Source of the DNA: PALSA-1296 sp038322815
GTDB taxonomy: Bacteria > Bacteroidota > Ignavibacteria > Palsa-1295
DNA length: 13,519 nt
Assembly (NCBI GenBank): GCA_038322815.1
Contig: JBBQGG010000078.1
Span: 1-13,519 of the forward strand
Direction of reading: 5' to 3'
Positions 6,004 to 12,674 of this stretch are shown piece by piece. Position 1 is the first letter of the stretch, and every line of letters begins with the position of its first letter. Below the pieces are notes generated by a model that saw only the letters and a program-made list of their open reading frames with translations, did not search any database and was not told the origin of the DNA. The position numbers were made by a program, and so were the translations under genes.

Positions 6004-8034
6004 TCACCGAATTATTGCCAATGGGATTCTATACTGCGCGCTGTTTATTTTTACCAGAGCAAAATAACTTCCTGATTGCAGATCATTAAATTCTAATTTT
6101 ACAGGAATTTCTTTTGTCAGAAAAATATTTTTCTTCGTGCAAATTCTTCCGAGCATATCAACGATCTCCACCGAGCCGTCACCAAGAGTTGCCGATGAGG
6201 TAATAAATGCTGCGCCTTGATTTGGATTTGGTGTAATACGTAATTGCGGCATCGTGCCATGCAGCATATAATTTGTGAGCGTCATCACTCCGCATCCTTT
6301 CGGTGGGCAGATCACAGCATTTGCGGGGCTGCCAATTGAATAGGTACAGGGAGCAAAAGGATTCAGGATGTTCATTGAATCAACGACTACATTAAAACAA
6401 TCATTTCCATCCGGAAAAACGGTAAAGATAGCAGTACCGGAATTCGTATCTAATTGCATTTCACTCTTTGGAATACGAAGCTTTGCCCTGCCTTGCCACG
6501 CTTCGCCTGGGATATCGAGAGGCGTTCCGGTAAATGATTTACAACTGGTATATGTCATTCGAGGATCGTAATGCAATACCACTTCAACATCTTCCTTTTG
6601 TAAAAATCCTTTAAAGCGAATAGGTACTTCGGCAAAGCCACCGATCGTATCGAGTGTGATACTCTGCGTCTTCGGTTCGACAAAAATAATATTTCTGCCA
6701 TTCCCTTTTAATGGCACCGAAACCTGAGTGCCATCTTCTAACGTAATAATATAAACACCATTTTGAGAACCGCTACCATGGGGACGGAATGAAATTAGTA
6801 CAGAATCATTTCCGGTAAGTGAATCTCCTAACTTCTGAACGATCCGATAATCGAATGAATCAATGCCGGAAATTTTCTCTCCGAAAATTTTTGGATATTT
6901 GCAGAGAACGGAGTGAAGATGAATAACTGCGACAATGGGAGAGTCACAGCTTAGTAAGGTATCAACAGAAAAAAGCTCCAACGGTGTGATCGCAAGATTC
7001 TCGAACGCTGAGATATTCAGTATTGAATCGCCGCCGCTATTTATTGTCCGCCAGATCGTGCCGTTATCATCTGATGCCAGAACAATATTGCTGTTGATAG
7101 CGCAGAGAAGGCGAGTGTCATAGGTTACACTTGGACCACCGATAGATTTCCACGTTGTGCCTTGATCGGTGGAACGACTGATTCCGTTTGAAACAGTTTG
7201 AAAAAAAACAGCTTTTGTCGTTCGGGCGATCGATCCACTGAAGTACCTGATGGGAGATACCATTGATTGGCTAAAACTGTTTCCTCCATCGGTCGAAATA
7301 AAGAGGGCGCCCTTGTTATCTGTCGGAGTTGTTCCTTCTTCGTTGACGGCATAAATATAGTTGGGGTTGCAAGGATCAACGTCGAAAGAATATGAGTCGA
7401 GATCGATCTTACCGGTAAGTTGCTGCCAGGTTACTCCATAATCTGTTGTCTTATAAATACTACCCTGCTTAGTTGCATAATTTCCTGCAAATACCATTGC
7501 GCTGCCTCCGAGCAATGGCTTTACTTGTTCTACATAATCATCAAGAACTTTTGATATCCAGGTGTTTCCGCCATCTCGTGAAATACTTACTGTTTTTGCA
7601 TCGCTGGTAATGATAATATCATTTGACGATCCAAGGAAGGCTGCAGTATTGGCGCCGGAAAATCCTTGAAGCTGCCTCCAATTTATTCCCTGATCATCAG
7701 TGCGATAGAGAAAACCATTAAGAGTGCAAACTAAACCGATATTATTATCGTAAAATGTTATATCAACAATAAGATCTTTTCCCATTGTAATATTCCATCT
7801 ATTCATCCATGAAATGCCTGAATCAGGCGACATAAAAAGTGCTTTTGTCCCTGCCCAGGTCAGTCCAGCCTTGTGTACTATCGAACTCATCACAATATCC
7901 TGTTTCCCAAGAAGTGACGGTGCAGTCATTTGCCACTGTCCCTGGATATCTTGCGAAGAAATAATGATACTAAGCAAGAGCAGACCAATGCTTAGCCGTT
8001 GTAGTTTTCTTTTTATACCGATGTAATAAGGCAT
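6004..8034 (-). CDS. Secreted Asp-box (BNR-like) propeller protein with T9SS sorting domain
   Basis: From the ATG at 8034 the product is 676 residues, with a signal peptide (KRKLQRLSIGLLLLSIIIS, cleavage near IQGQ). Six Asp boxes (S/T-x-D-x-G-x-T/S-W) follow at about 69-76, 112-119, 152-159, 196-203, 247-254 and 288-295, as in BNR / Ycf48-like / sortilin-type propellers. Then come a region like the choice-of-anchor-D beta domain (about 344-450), another beta-sandwich-like region, and a sorting domain (RITPNPNQG..., VEIVDMLGR, ending IPLAIIR). An ATG at 8112 would add 26 residues before the signal peptide and is less likely. No sialidase catalytic residues were recognised, so a scaffold, adhesin or binding role is more likely than glycosidase activity. 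It is convergent with the propeller genes, 11 bases apart, with no evident terminator between. Confidence 0.85.
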   Translation of the reverse strand: MPYYIGIKRKLQRLSIGLLLLSIIISSQDIQGQWQMTAPSLLGKQDIVMSSIVHKAGLTWAGTKALFMSPDSGISWMNRWNITMGKDLIVDITFYDNNIGLVCTLNGFLYRTDDQGINWRQLQGFSGANTAAFLGSSNDIIITSDAKTVSISRDGGNTWISKVLDDYVEQVKPLLGGSAMVFAGNYATKQGSIYKTTDYGVTWQQLTGKIDLDSYSFDVDPCNPNYIYAVNEEGTTPTDNKGALFISTDGGNSFSQSMVSPIRYFSGSIARTTKAVFFQTVSNGISRSTDQGTTWKSIGGPSVTYDTRLLCAINSNIVLASDDNGTIWRTINSGGDSILNISAFENLAITPLELFSVDTLLSCDSPIVAVIHLHSVLCKYPKIFGEKISGIDSFDYRIVQKLGDSLTGNDSVLISFRPHGSGSQNGVYIITLEDGTQVSVPLKGNGRNIIFVEPKTQSITLDTIGGFAEVPIRFKGFLQKEDVEVVLHYDPRMTYTSCKSFTGTPLDIPGEAWQGRAKLRIPKSEMQLDTNSGTAIFTVFPDGNDCFNVVVDSMNILNPFAPCTYSIGSPANAVICPPKGCGVMTLTNYMLHGTMPQLRITPNPNQGAAFITSSATLGDGSVEIVDMLGRICTKKNIFLTKEIPVKLEFNDLQSGSYFALVKINSAQYRIPLAIIR

Positions 8035-8139
8035 CAAAAAAGTATTCTTATTGCTCTTTTGAAACAGCACGTGTTTTCGTTTCGTATAGGAATGGAACAG
8101 AGCATTGGGCATACCTGTTCGACTATTTTATAATATCTT

Positions 8140-8158
8140 GGGAATTTCATAGATTCCC
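8140..8158 (+). other. Hairpin in the rhomboid 5' leader
   Basis: GGGAAT (8140-8145) and ATTCCC (8153-8158) form a perfect 6-bp stem with a 7-base loop, 14 bases before the rhomboid ATG. A weak promoter box (TATCTTGG, 7 of 8 to TAnnTTTG) immediately precedes it at 8134-8141. No T-run follows, so it is not a terminator; it would lie at the very 5' end of the rhomboid mRNA. Confidence 0.3.
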
Positions 8159-8172
8159 TGAAAAACATCATA

Positions 8173-9129
8173 ATGGCAAATTTTGGTCGTCCCGGCATGG
8201 GGCGAGGTAATTTCGGAAGTTTTCTCTCTCATACTCCTATAATTCGTGGACTTCTTTACGCGAATGTAGGCTTGTATTTATTTGAATTGTTTTTTGGGAA
8301 GCTCCGGCTTTCAGGCATTCCCATTGATTCTTATATTGTCAGATATTTATATCTTTGGCCTCTCGGCTCAGGTAATTTTTACCCGTGGCAACTTGTGTCA
8401 TACATGTTCCTGCATGGGGGATTTACTCATATTCTTTTTAACATGTTTGCTCTCTGGATGTTCGGAACGCAATTCGAAATCCTCTGGGGTCCGAAAAAAT
8501 TTCTTACGTATTATTTTCTCTGCGGGCTTGGAGGAGGTATTGCTCATCTTCTAATCTCACCGATGTTAGGCGGCGGCGGACCGCTCGTAGGAGCTTCAGG
8601 AGCGATCTTCGGATTATTAGTTGCCTACGGTATACTCTTTCCCGATCAATTTGTCTATTTCTTTTTCTTTCTGCCGATGAAAGCGAAATATGCTGTCGGC
8701 GTATTTGTTGCTTTGGAATTGTATTATACGTGGAACGGAGCACAGGATAATATCGGGCATTTAGCTCATCTTGGCGGCGCCGTTGTCGGACTTGTCTATC
8801 TTCTTATTACCGAAGGAGGGTTAAAACTTTTCTCAAGTATTCGAATGCCGAAGGGACAGAATAATGGCAATTATTGGAATTCAAAAGCAAACGGCGGAAG
8901 CATTTTTCGCCGCAAACCAATGGATGATGATAATGCTATTGATGCAGAGTATCATGATATCGGCGGCACAGCTACGAAGACAAGAACAAGCGGTGGAACA
9001 AGAATCATCACACAGGAAGATATTGATCGCATCTTAGATAAGATCGCCGCATCGGGCTATCAGAATCTTTCTGAGGAAGAGCGCGAGATTTTAATCGAGG
9101 CATCCAGAAAAATGGACCAAAAAGGATAA
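8173..9129 (+). CDS. Rhomboid-family intramembrane serine protease with C-terminal DUF6576-like tail
   Basis: The 318-residue product has the rhomboid core. It shows WQLVSYMFLHGGFTHILFNMFALWMFG (about 72-98, with the conserved HGG, H86 and N90), the nucleophile motif GASG with Ser142, and the catalytic His199 in GHLAHLGGAV. Six or so hydrophobic segments lie between 20 and 215. Rhomboids cleave transmembrane segments of membrane proteins within the bilayer; the substrate here is unknown. After about residue 220 comes a soluble tail ending in ITQEDIDRILDKIAASGYQNLSEEEREIL, the acidic helical module (DUF6576) common after rhomboids in this bacterial group. The ATG at 8173 has no Shine-Dalgarno. 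ispG starts 40 bases downstream on the same strand, so the two may share a transcript. Confidence 0.95.
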   Translation: MANFGRPGMGRGNFGSFLSHTPIIRGLLYANVGLYLFELFFGKLRLSGIPIDSYIVRYLYLWPLGSGNFYPWQLVSYMFLHGGFTHILFNMFALWMFGTQFEILWGPKKFLTYYFLCGLGGGIAHLLISPMLGGGGPLVGASGAIFGLLVAYGILFPDQFVYFFFFLPMKAKYAVGVFVALELYYTWNGAQDNIGHLAHLGGAVVGLVYLLITEGGLKLFSSIRMPKGQNNGNYWNSKANGGSIFRRKPMDDDNAIDAEYHDIGGTATKTRTSGGTRIITQEDIDRILDKIAASGYQNLSEEEREILIEASRKMDQKG

Positions 9130-9169
9130 CTCTGCTAACAACTAAAGACAAACGATAAAAGACTGCCTC

Positions 9170-10291
9170 ATGGAATTACCAATACTTACACTTCCCTCAG
9201 TTCAAACCGGACTTGATAGCTTCAAAGACGACCGCCGCAAAACGCGGCAGGTGATGGTCGGCAATATTGCTGTCGGCGGAGGCGCACCGATAAGTGTTCA
9301 GTCTATGACGAAGACGAAAACCGGAGATGCAAAAGCAACGCTTGAACAAATTCGTCGTGTCGAAGAAGCAGGCTGCGATATTATCCGCGTTACCGTTAAT
9401 GATTGGGAAGCGGCTGAAGCGATGAAAGAAATTGTTGCCGGTTCGAAAATTCCTGTTGTTGCGGATATTCATTTCAATCATATTTTTGCTATTAAGGCTC
9501 TTGAAGCAGGAGTTGCCAAAGTTCGACTGAATCCCGGTAATATCGGATCCATTGAAAGAATACATCAGGTTCTTTCTCTTGCAAAAGAACGCCGCGTTCC
9601 TATTCGCATCGGAGTCAATTCCGGCTCGCTAGAAAAGGATATTTTAGAAAAGTACGGTTATCCTACTGCCGAAGCGCTGTTTGAATCGGCAATGCGCCAT
9701 GTTAATATTTGTGAAGATTTTGGTTTTGGCGATATTATCATCAGCGTCAAATCAACTGATGTTCGTTTGATGATCGCTGCTTATCGCTTAATTGCCGAGC
9801 GCACCGATTATCCGTTGCATCTTGGTGTAACTGAAGCAGGTACAATGCGAGTCGGCACAATAAAATCTTCTGTCGGCATCGGCACCTTGCTTGCCGAAGG
9901 CATCGGCGATACGATCAGAGTTTCACTGACCGATGAACCTGAAAAAGAAATAGAAGTCGGAAAAGAAATCTTGCGTTCGCTTTCGCTTACAAGCCGTAAT
10001 GTCGAGATCATCGCCTGCCCGACATGCGGAAGATTAGAGATTGATCTTTTCAAGATCTGCGATGAACTCGAACGCGCAACGAACCATTTGAAGAAACCTG
10101 TAAAAGTTGCCATCTTAGGCTGCGTGGTCAACGGTCCAGGTGAAGCTGCTGATGCAGATATCGGAATTGCAGCAGGTCAGGGAGTCGGTATTCTCTATCG
10201 CAAAGGAGTAGTCGTTCGTAGAATTAAAGAATCAGAGATCGTACCGGTGCTGATCGAGGAGATTATGAATTTTAAACCGGAGATTGTCTGA
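9170..10291 (+). CDS. ispG: (E)-4-hydroxy-3-methylbut-2-enyl-diphosphate synthase, IspG/GcpE
   Basis: IspG converts methylerythritol cyclodiphosphate to HMBPP, the penultimate step of the MEP isoprenoid pathway, using a [4Fe-4S] cluster. The 373-residue product has the TIM-barrel start (VMVGNIAVGGGAPISVQSMT), the substrate-binding segments VADIHFNH, VRLNPGNIG and RIGVNSGSLE, and the cluster region: Cys283 and Cys286 in ACPTCGR and Cys318 in LGCVVNGPGE, with Glu325 as the fourth ligand. This is the short two-domain form (E. coli length), not the longer three-domain form usual in many Bacteroidetes and Chlorobi. The stop TGA (10289-10291) is part of the left terminal repeat of the element that follows, so the last residues may have been altered by its insertion. 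Confidence 0.97.
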   Translation: MELPILTLPSVQTGLDSFKDDRRKTRQVMVGNIAVGGGAPISVQSMTKTKTGDAKATLEQIRRVEEAGCDIIRVTVNDWEAAEAMKEIVAGSKIPVVADIHFNHIFAIKALEAGVAKVRLNPGNIGSIERIHQVLSLAKERRVPIRIGVNSGSLEKDILEKYGYPTAEALFESAMRHVNICEDFGFGDIIISVKSTDVRLMIAAYRLIAERTDYPLHLGVTEAGTMRVGTIKSSVGIGTLLAEGIGDTIRVSLTDEPEKEIEVGKEILRSLSLTSRNVEIIACPTCGRLEIDLFKICDELERATNHLKKPVKVAILGCVVNGPGEAADADIGIAAGQGVGILYRKGVVVRRIKESEIVPVLIEEIMNFKPEIV

Positions 10292-10319
10292 ACCATGATT
10301 TGGGGGGATTTTAGGGATT
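10287..10319 (+). repeat. Left terminal inverted repeat
   Basis: This arm overlaps the last codon and stop of ispG: its outer bases TCTGA contain the TGA used as stop. It pairs with 10756-10788 (32 of 33). Weak similarity continues for a few bases inward (CAGGAT against TGGGAT). Confidence 0.9.
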
Positions 10320-10339
10320 GACAGGATGAGGAGAAGAAT

Positions 10340-10741
10340 ATGCCTGTAGATGAGAAGTTGCTGCCGGATTCAAAGATCACACGCAAGATCATTGGTTGTG
10401 CAATGACTATTCATTCAACATTGGGAAATGGTTTTCAGGAAGTAATTTATCAGAAAGCTTTAGAACTTGAATTTTTTGCAGGTGGAATAATTCATTCACG
10501 TTAACATGAAATGTCGATTTTTTATCGAGGCAAACAGATCGGCATCCGAAGAGTAGATTTTCTGGTCGAAGGAAAAATCAGTGTTGAATTAAAAGCTTTA
10601 ATCAAACTTGAACCGGTTCATTTAGCTCAGACAAAAAATTATTTAGAAGTTTACAATCTTGAAACTGGTTTATTAATAAAATTTGGATCTAAGAGCCTTG
10701 AATTCAGACGACTAAATAATCAGAAATTTATTCCTAATTAA
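10340..10741 (+). pseudogene. GxxExxY family protein (PD-(D/E)XK nuclease fold), interrupted by an in-frame TAA
   Basis: From the ATG at 10340 one frame runs to TAA 10739 with a single internal stop, TAA at 10502-10504 (codon 55). Ignoring it, the product is 133 residues, the usual length for the family. It contains GFQEVIY (residues 31-37, the naming motif G-x-x-E-x-x-Y) and later Asp73 in RRVDFLV with E83-L-K85, the D...E-x-K pattern of PD-(D/E)XK nucleases. The change CAA to TAA or GAA to TAA would be one substitution, and the surrounding sequence is otherwise well conserved. The 3' part (10511-10741, from MSIFYRG) can be read alone from an internal ATG but would lack the first half of the fold. 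Cellular function of the family is not established; nucleic-acid cleavage is inferred from the fold. Confidence 0.8.
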
Positions 10742-10755
10742 CCTATTATCCCATT

Positions 10756-10788
10756 AATCCCTAAAATCCTCCCAAATCATGGTTCAGA
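10756..10788 (-). repeat. Right terminal inverted repeat
   Basis: Inverted partner of 10287-10319. It begins 14 bases after the stop of the GxxExxY frame and ends 13 bases before the promoter box of the hydratase gene at 10802, so the -33 region of that promoter would fall inside or at the edge of this repeat. Confidence 0.9.
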
Positions 10789-10801
10789 GTCCATTCTTTC
10801 G

Positions 10802-10809
10802 TAATTTTG
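10802..10809 (+). promoter_or_regulatory. Consensus -7 promoter box of the hydratase gene
   Basis: TAATTTTG matches TAnnTTTG at all 8 positions and ends 7 bases before the ATG at 10817. The transcript start should lie at or within a few bases of the ATG, so the mRNA is probably leaderless or nearly so, which agrees with the lack of a Shine-Dalgarno. Confidence 0.55.
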
Positions 10810-10816
10810 TATCACC

Positions 10817-11584
10817 ATGCAAGACTTCAAACTTATAAAACTTCACCTTGAGCATCCGATCGTTAAGATCACGATGAATCGTCCGGAAAAGAAAAATGCG
10901 CTTTCACCGGATATGATGTCGGAAATTTCGGATGCGCTTGATTCTGTCGTTAACGATTATGATGTTCGGGTTATTATTCTTACCGGAGGGGAAGGTATAT
11001 TCTGCGCCGGAGCAGATCTGGAATATCTCGAAAAGCTTTCCACTTTTGGAGCGGAAGAAAATCTTGCCGATTCTCGAAAACTTCGTGATCTTCTGTGGAA
11101 GATTTATACCTATCCGAAAATTGTCATCGCACAAGTTCACGGTGCTGCGCTTGGTGGAGGAGCAGGGCTTGCAACGGTTTGCGATATGGTCTTTGCATCC
11201 GATGATTCGGAATTTGGATATACAGAGATTGGACTTGGCTTTATTCCGGCATTAGTATCGGTTTTCCTGACTCGTAAGATCGGCGAACTGCATGCCCGAG
11301 AATTACTTCTATCTGCAAGAAAATTCAGCGCTGAAGAAGCATATTCTCTCGGCTTAATAAATTCTGTTGTTTCTTGTCCACAGCTTGAAGAAATGGTGAA
11401 AGGTTATGCGATGACGGTTGCACGAAACTCGCCATCGGCAGTTGCAATGACAAAGAGGTTGCTTTCAACAACAGCGGGAATGAGCATGGAAGCCGCGCTG
11501 GAATATGCTGCAAGCATGAATGCGCTTGCCAGAGGAACAGAAGATGCAAAAAAGGGAAGGGCTAAATTTTTAGCGAAGAAGTAA
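10817..11584 (+). CDS. Enoyl-CoA hydratase/isomerase family protein (crotonase fold), methylglutaconyl-CoA hydratase-like
   Basis: The 255-residue product is a full-length crotonase. It has the N-terminal MNRPEKKNALS, the first oxyanion-hole segment FCAGADL (62-68), the second AALGGGAGL (110-118), CDMVFA, and Glu137 in GYTEIGLGFIP, which aligns with the catalytic Glu164 of rat mitochondrial enoyl-CoA hydratase. The other catalytic Glu (rat Glu144) is replaced by Gly117. That pattern (GGGAGLATVCD) is common in methylglutaconyl-CoA hydratase / LiuC-like and isomerase members rather than in classical short-chain hydratases. The exact substrate cannot be set from sequence; leucine catabolism or fatty-acid metabolism are candidates. 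No beta-oxidation genes are adjacent. It appears to be a single-gene transcript followed by a BIME-like palindrome. Confidence 0.9.
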   Translation: MQDFKLIKLHLEHPIVKITMNRPEKKNALSPDMMSEISDALDSVVNDYDVRVIILTGGEGIFCAGADLEYLEKLSTFGAEENLADSRKLRDLLWKIYTYPKIVIAQVHGAALGGGAGLATVCDMVFASDDSEFGYTEIGLGFIPALVSVFLTRKIGELHARELLLSARKFSAEEAYSLGLINSVVSCPQLEEMVKGYAMTVARNSPSAVAMTKRLLSTTAGMSMEAALEYAASMNALARGTEDAKKGRAKFLAKK

Positions 11585-11595
11585 TTATTTCTCTT

Positions 11596-11672
11596 GGTAG
11601 GCGCAGGGCTTTTAGCCTGCGAGCGTATTACATGGCGAGACATATTCGCAGGCTAAAAGCCCTGCGCCTACC
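11596..11672. repeat. REP/BIME-like paired palindrome, perfect 27-bp arms
   Basis: The arms 11596-11622 (starting GGTAGGCGCAGGGC) and 11646-11672 are perfect inverted repeats around a 23-base loop. Each arm also contains its own small hairpin, GCAGG...CCTGC with TTTTA in the loop. It begins 11 bases after the hydratase stop and resembles the copies at 13216-13287 and 503-574. Such paired hairpins are typical of REP/BIME elements spread by IS200-like RAYT transposases; no RAYT gene is in the window. It could stabilise or end the hydratase transcript, but no T-run follows. Confidence 0.8.
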
Positions 11673-11727
11673 GGTTAAAACCCTCGGGGAGCCACACCTC
11701 TGCTTCCTCTGTTTAGTCTCCGCTTCA

Positions 11728-11735
11728 TAATTTTT
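11728..11735 (+). promoter_or_regulatory. Weak candidate -7 box of the C39-like peptidase gene
   Basis: TAATTTTT matches 7 of 8 positions of TAnnTTTG and lies 16 bases before the GTG at 11752. The region is generally T-rich, so the match has little weight. Confidence 0.25.
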
Positions 11736-11751
11736 CATTTTTCATTCGAAG

Positions 11752-12612
11752 GTGAGTTTCTACCCTCAACCCAATACCTGGCAGTGCGGACCGTTCGCGC
11801 TTAAGCATGCGCTTGCCATTGTGGGGCTATTTGTTGATGAAAAGAGCATTTCTCGCGCCGCCCACACCACAAGAGGCGGAACAGACGAGAAGATGCTCAG
11901 AAGGGCTGCTAAGCGCTTTAAGGTCAAGCTTGTCGAGATCAAGCGATTTAATGAGGATTCTGCCTATAAATCATTGACGAAGTATCTTGATATGGGCTTG
12001 CCATGCGTTATCTGCATCAACCAATGGGCACATTGGGTCACGATCGTAGGGTATAATGCACGCAGCAAGCGCTTTGTAGTGCTTGACAGCGAAAAAGAGC
12101 CGGTTGTTCGCCTTCCTTCATGGACGGAGTTAAAGAGGCGATGGGTCTATAATGACTACTTAAAGGATGGCACGCATAAGCAATATTATGATCTCTATCC
12201 GGTTAAACCAAATTTTAGAGTTGCCTCGAAAGCCGACTTTTCTCTTCGACGAGCCCAGTTTTTGCGCCGTCCGGGTAATGTCTCGCTTGCTGAACATTTC
12301 GATGATTATGTGACCGATATGCTTATTATTGCACGACCACGTTCTAAACGCGTTGGAGCAAGTCCGGCAATCTCTATGGCAGAATTTCTGCGCCGTCACA
12401 GGAAAATGTTGATTGAGACGGTGAGTTATTGGCACGGTGCAGTAAGTCATGCCCAACTTCGCAAAGTCCTGGACAATATGCAATTCGTTGCTGAAACGTA
12501 TGGACTTGTTGTCCGGGAAGTAGAAGAAAAAACTACGATTGCTTCGTTCGCTGCTCTTCTTATGACTTGGGCTACAAGCCATGATCCGGTTGAGGAGATC
12601 TATGGCGTTTGA
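11752..12612 (+). CDS. C39-like papain-fold cysteine peptidase domain protein
   Basis: The 286-residue product begins with MSFYPQPNTWQCGPFALKHAL, where Cys12 in the Q-C-G-P-x-A-L motif is the expected nucleophile of a C39-like (bacteriocin-processing type) peptidase. His94 in NQWAHWVTIVGYN and Asp112 in FVVLDSEKE complete the likely triad, and Gln11 or Gln5 could form the oxyanion hole. In known C39 enzymes the domain removes double-glycine leaders while fused to an ABC exporter. Here there is no exporter, no transmembrane segment and no signal peptide, so the protein is cytosolic and its substrate is unknown. Residues from about 160 to 286 are basic and helical and match nothing recognised. 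The start is a GTG; no in-frame ATG lies nearby upstream. hslV begins 62 bases downstream and could be co-transcribed. Confidence 0.75.
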   Translation: MSFYPQPNTWQCGPFALKHALAIVGLFVDEKSISRAAHTTRGGTDEKMLRRAAKRFKVKLVEIKRFNEDSAYKSLTKYLDMGLPCVICINQWAHWVTIVGYNARSKRFVVLDSEKEPVVRLPSWTELKRRWVYNDYLKDGTHKQYYDLYPVKPNFRVASKADFSLRRAQFLRRPGNVSLAEHFDDYVTDMLIIARPRSKRVGASPAISMAEFLRRHRKMLIETVSYWHGAVSHAQLRKVLDNMQFVAETYGLVVREVEEKTTIASFAALLMTWATSHDPVEEIYGV

Positions 12613-12674
12613 AATATAATTGGGCTTATACGTCCTATAAGACCTATTCCTCATTACAAATTGTTGGAAAAAAT

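Larger units (their letters stand above)
10287..10788 (+). mobile_element. Inverted-repeat-bounded mini-element carrying a GxxExxY gene
   Basis: The 33-base left arm (10287-10319, starting TCTGAACCATGATTTGG) and right arm (10756-10788) are inverted copies with 32 of 33 positions identical; the single difference lies in the G-run (GGGGGG against GGGAGG). Identity stops sharply at the outer ends, which defines a 502-bp unit. It contains only one gene, a GxxExxY / PD-(D/E)XK family member. No transposase and no obvious target-site duplication are present (flanks GATTG and GTCCA). The unit sits exactly between the ispG coding end and the promoter of the hydratase gene. Mobility is inferred from structure and position, not shown. 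Confidence 0.6.

Noticed and set aside
9197..9565. Minus-strand open frame inside ispG
   Set aside because: The plus-strand IspG match is complete and unambiguous; the antisense frame is a compositional shadow.
10511..10741. Independent small gene starting at the ATG at 10511
   Set aside because: The same frame continues upstream past one TAA and carries the first half of the GxxExxY family, so this is the 3' part of a broken gene.
11596..11672. Intrinsic terminator after the hydratase gene
   Set aside because: The stem is strong but long, with a 23-base loop and no T-run after it; the relation to two other copies favours a dispersed repeat.
12609..12674. N-terminal extension of HslV from TTG 12609
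   Set aside because: It overlaps the end of the preceding gene, shows no HslV similarity, and would bury the catalytic threonine under a 29-residue propeptide.
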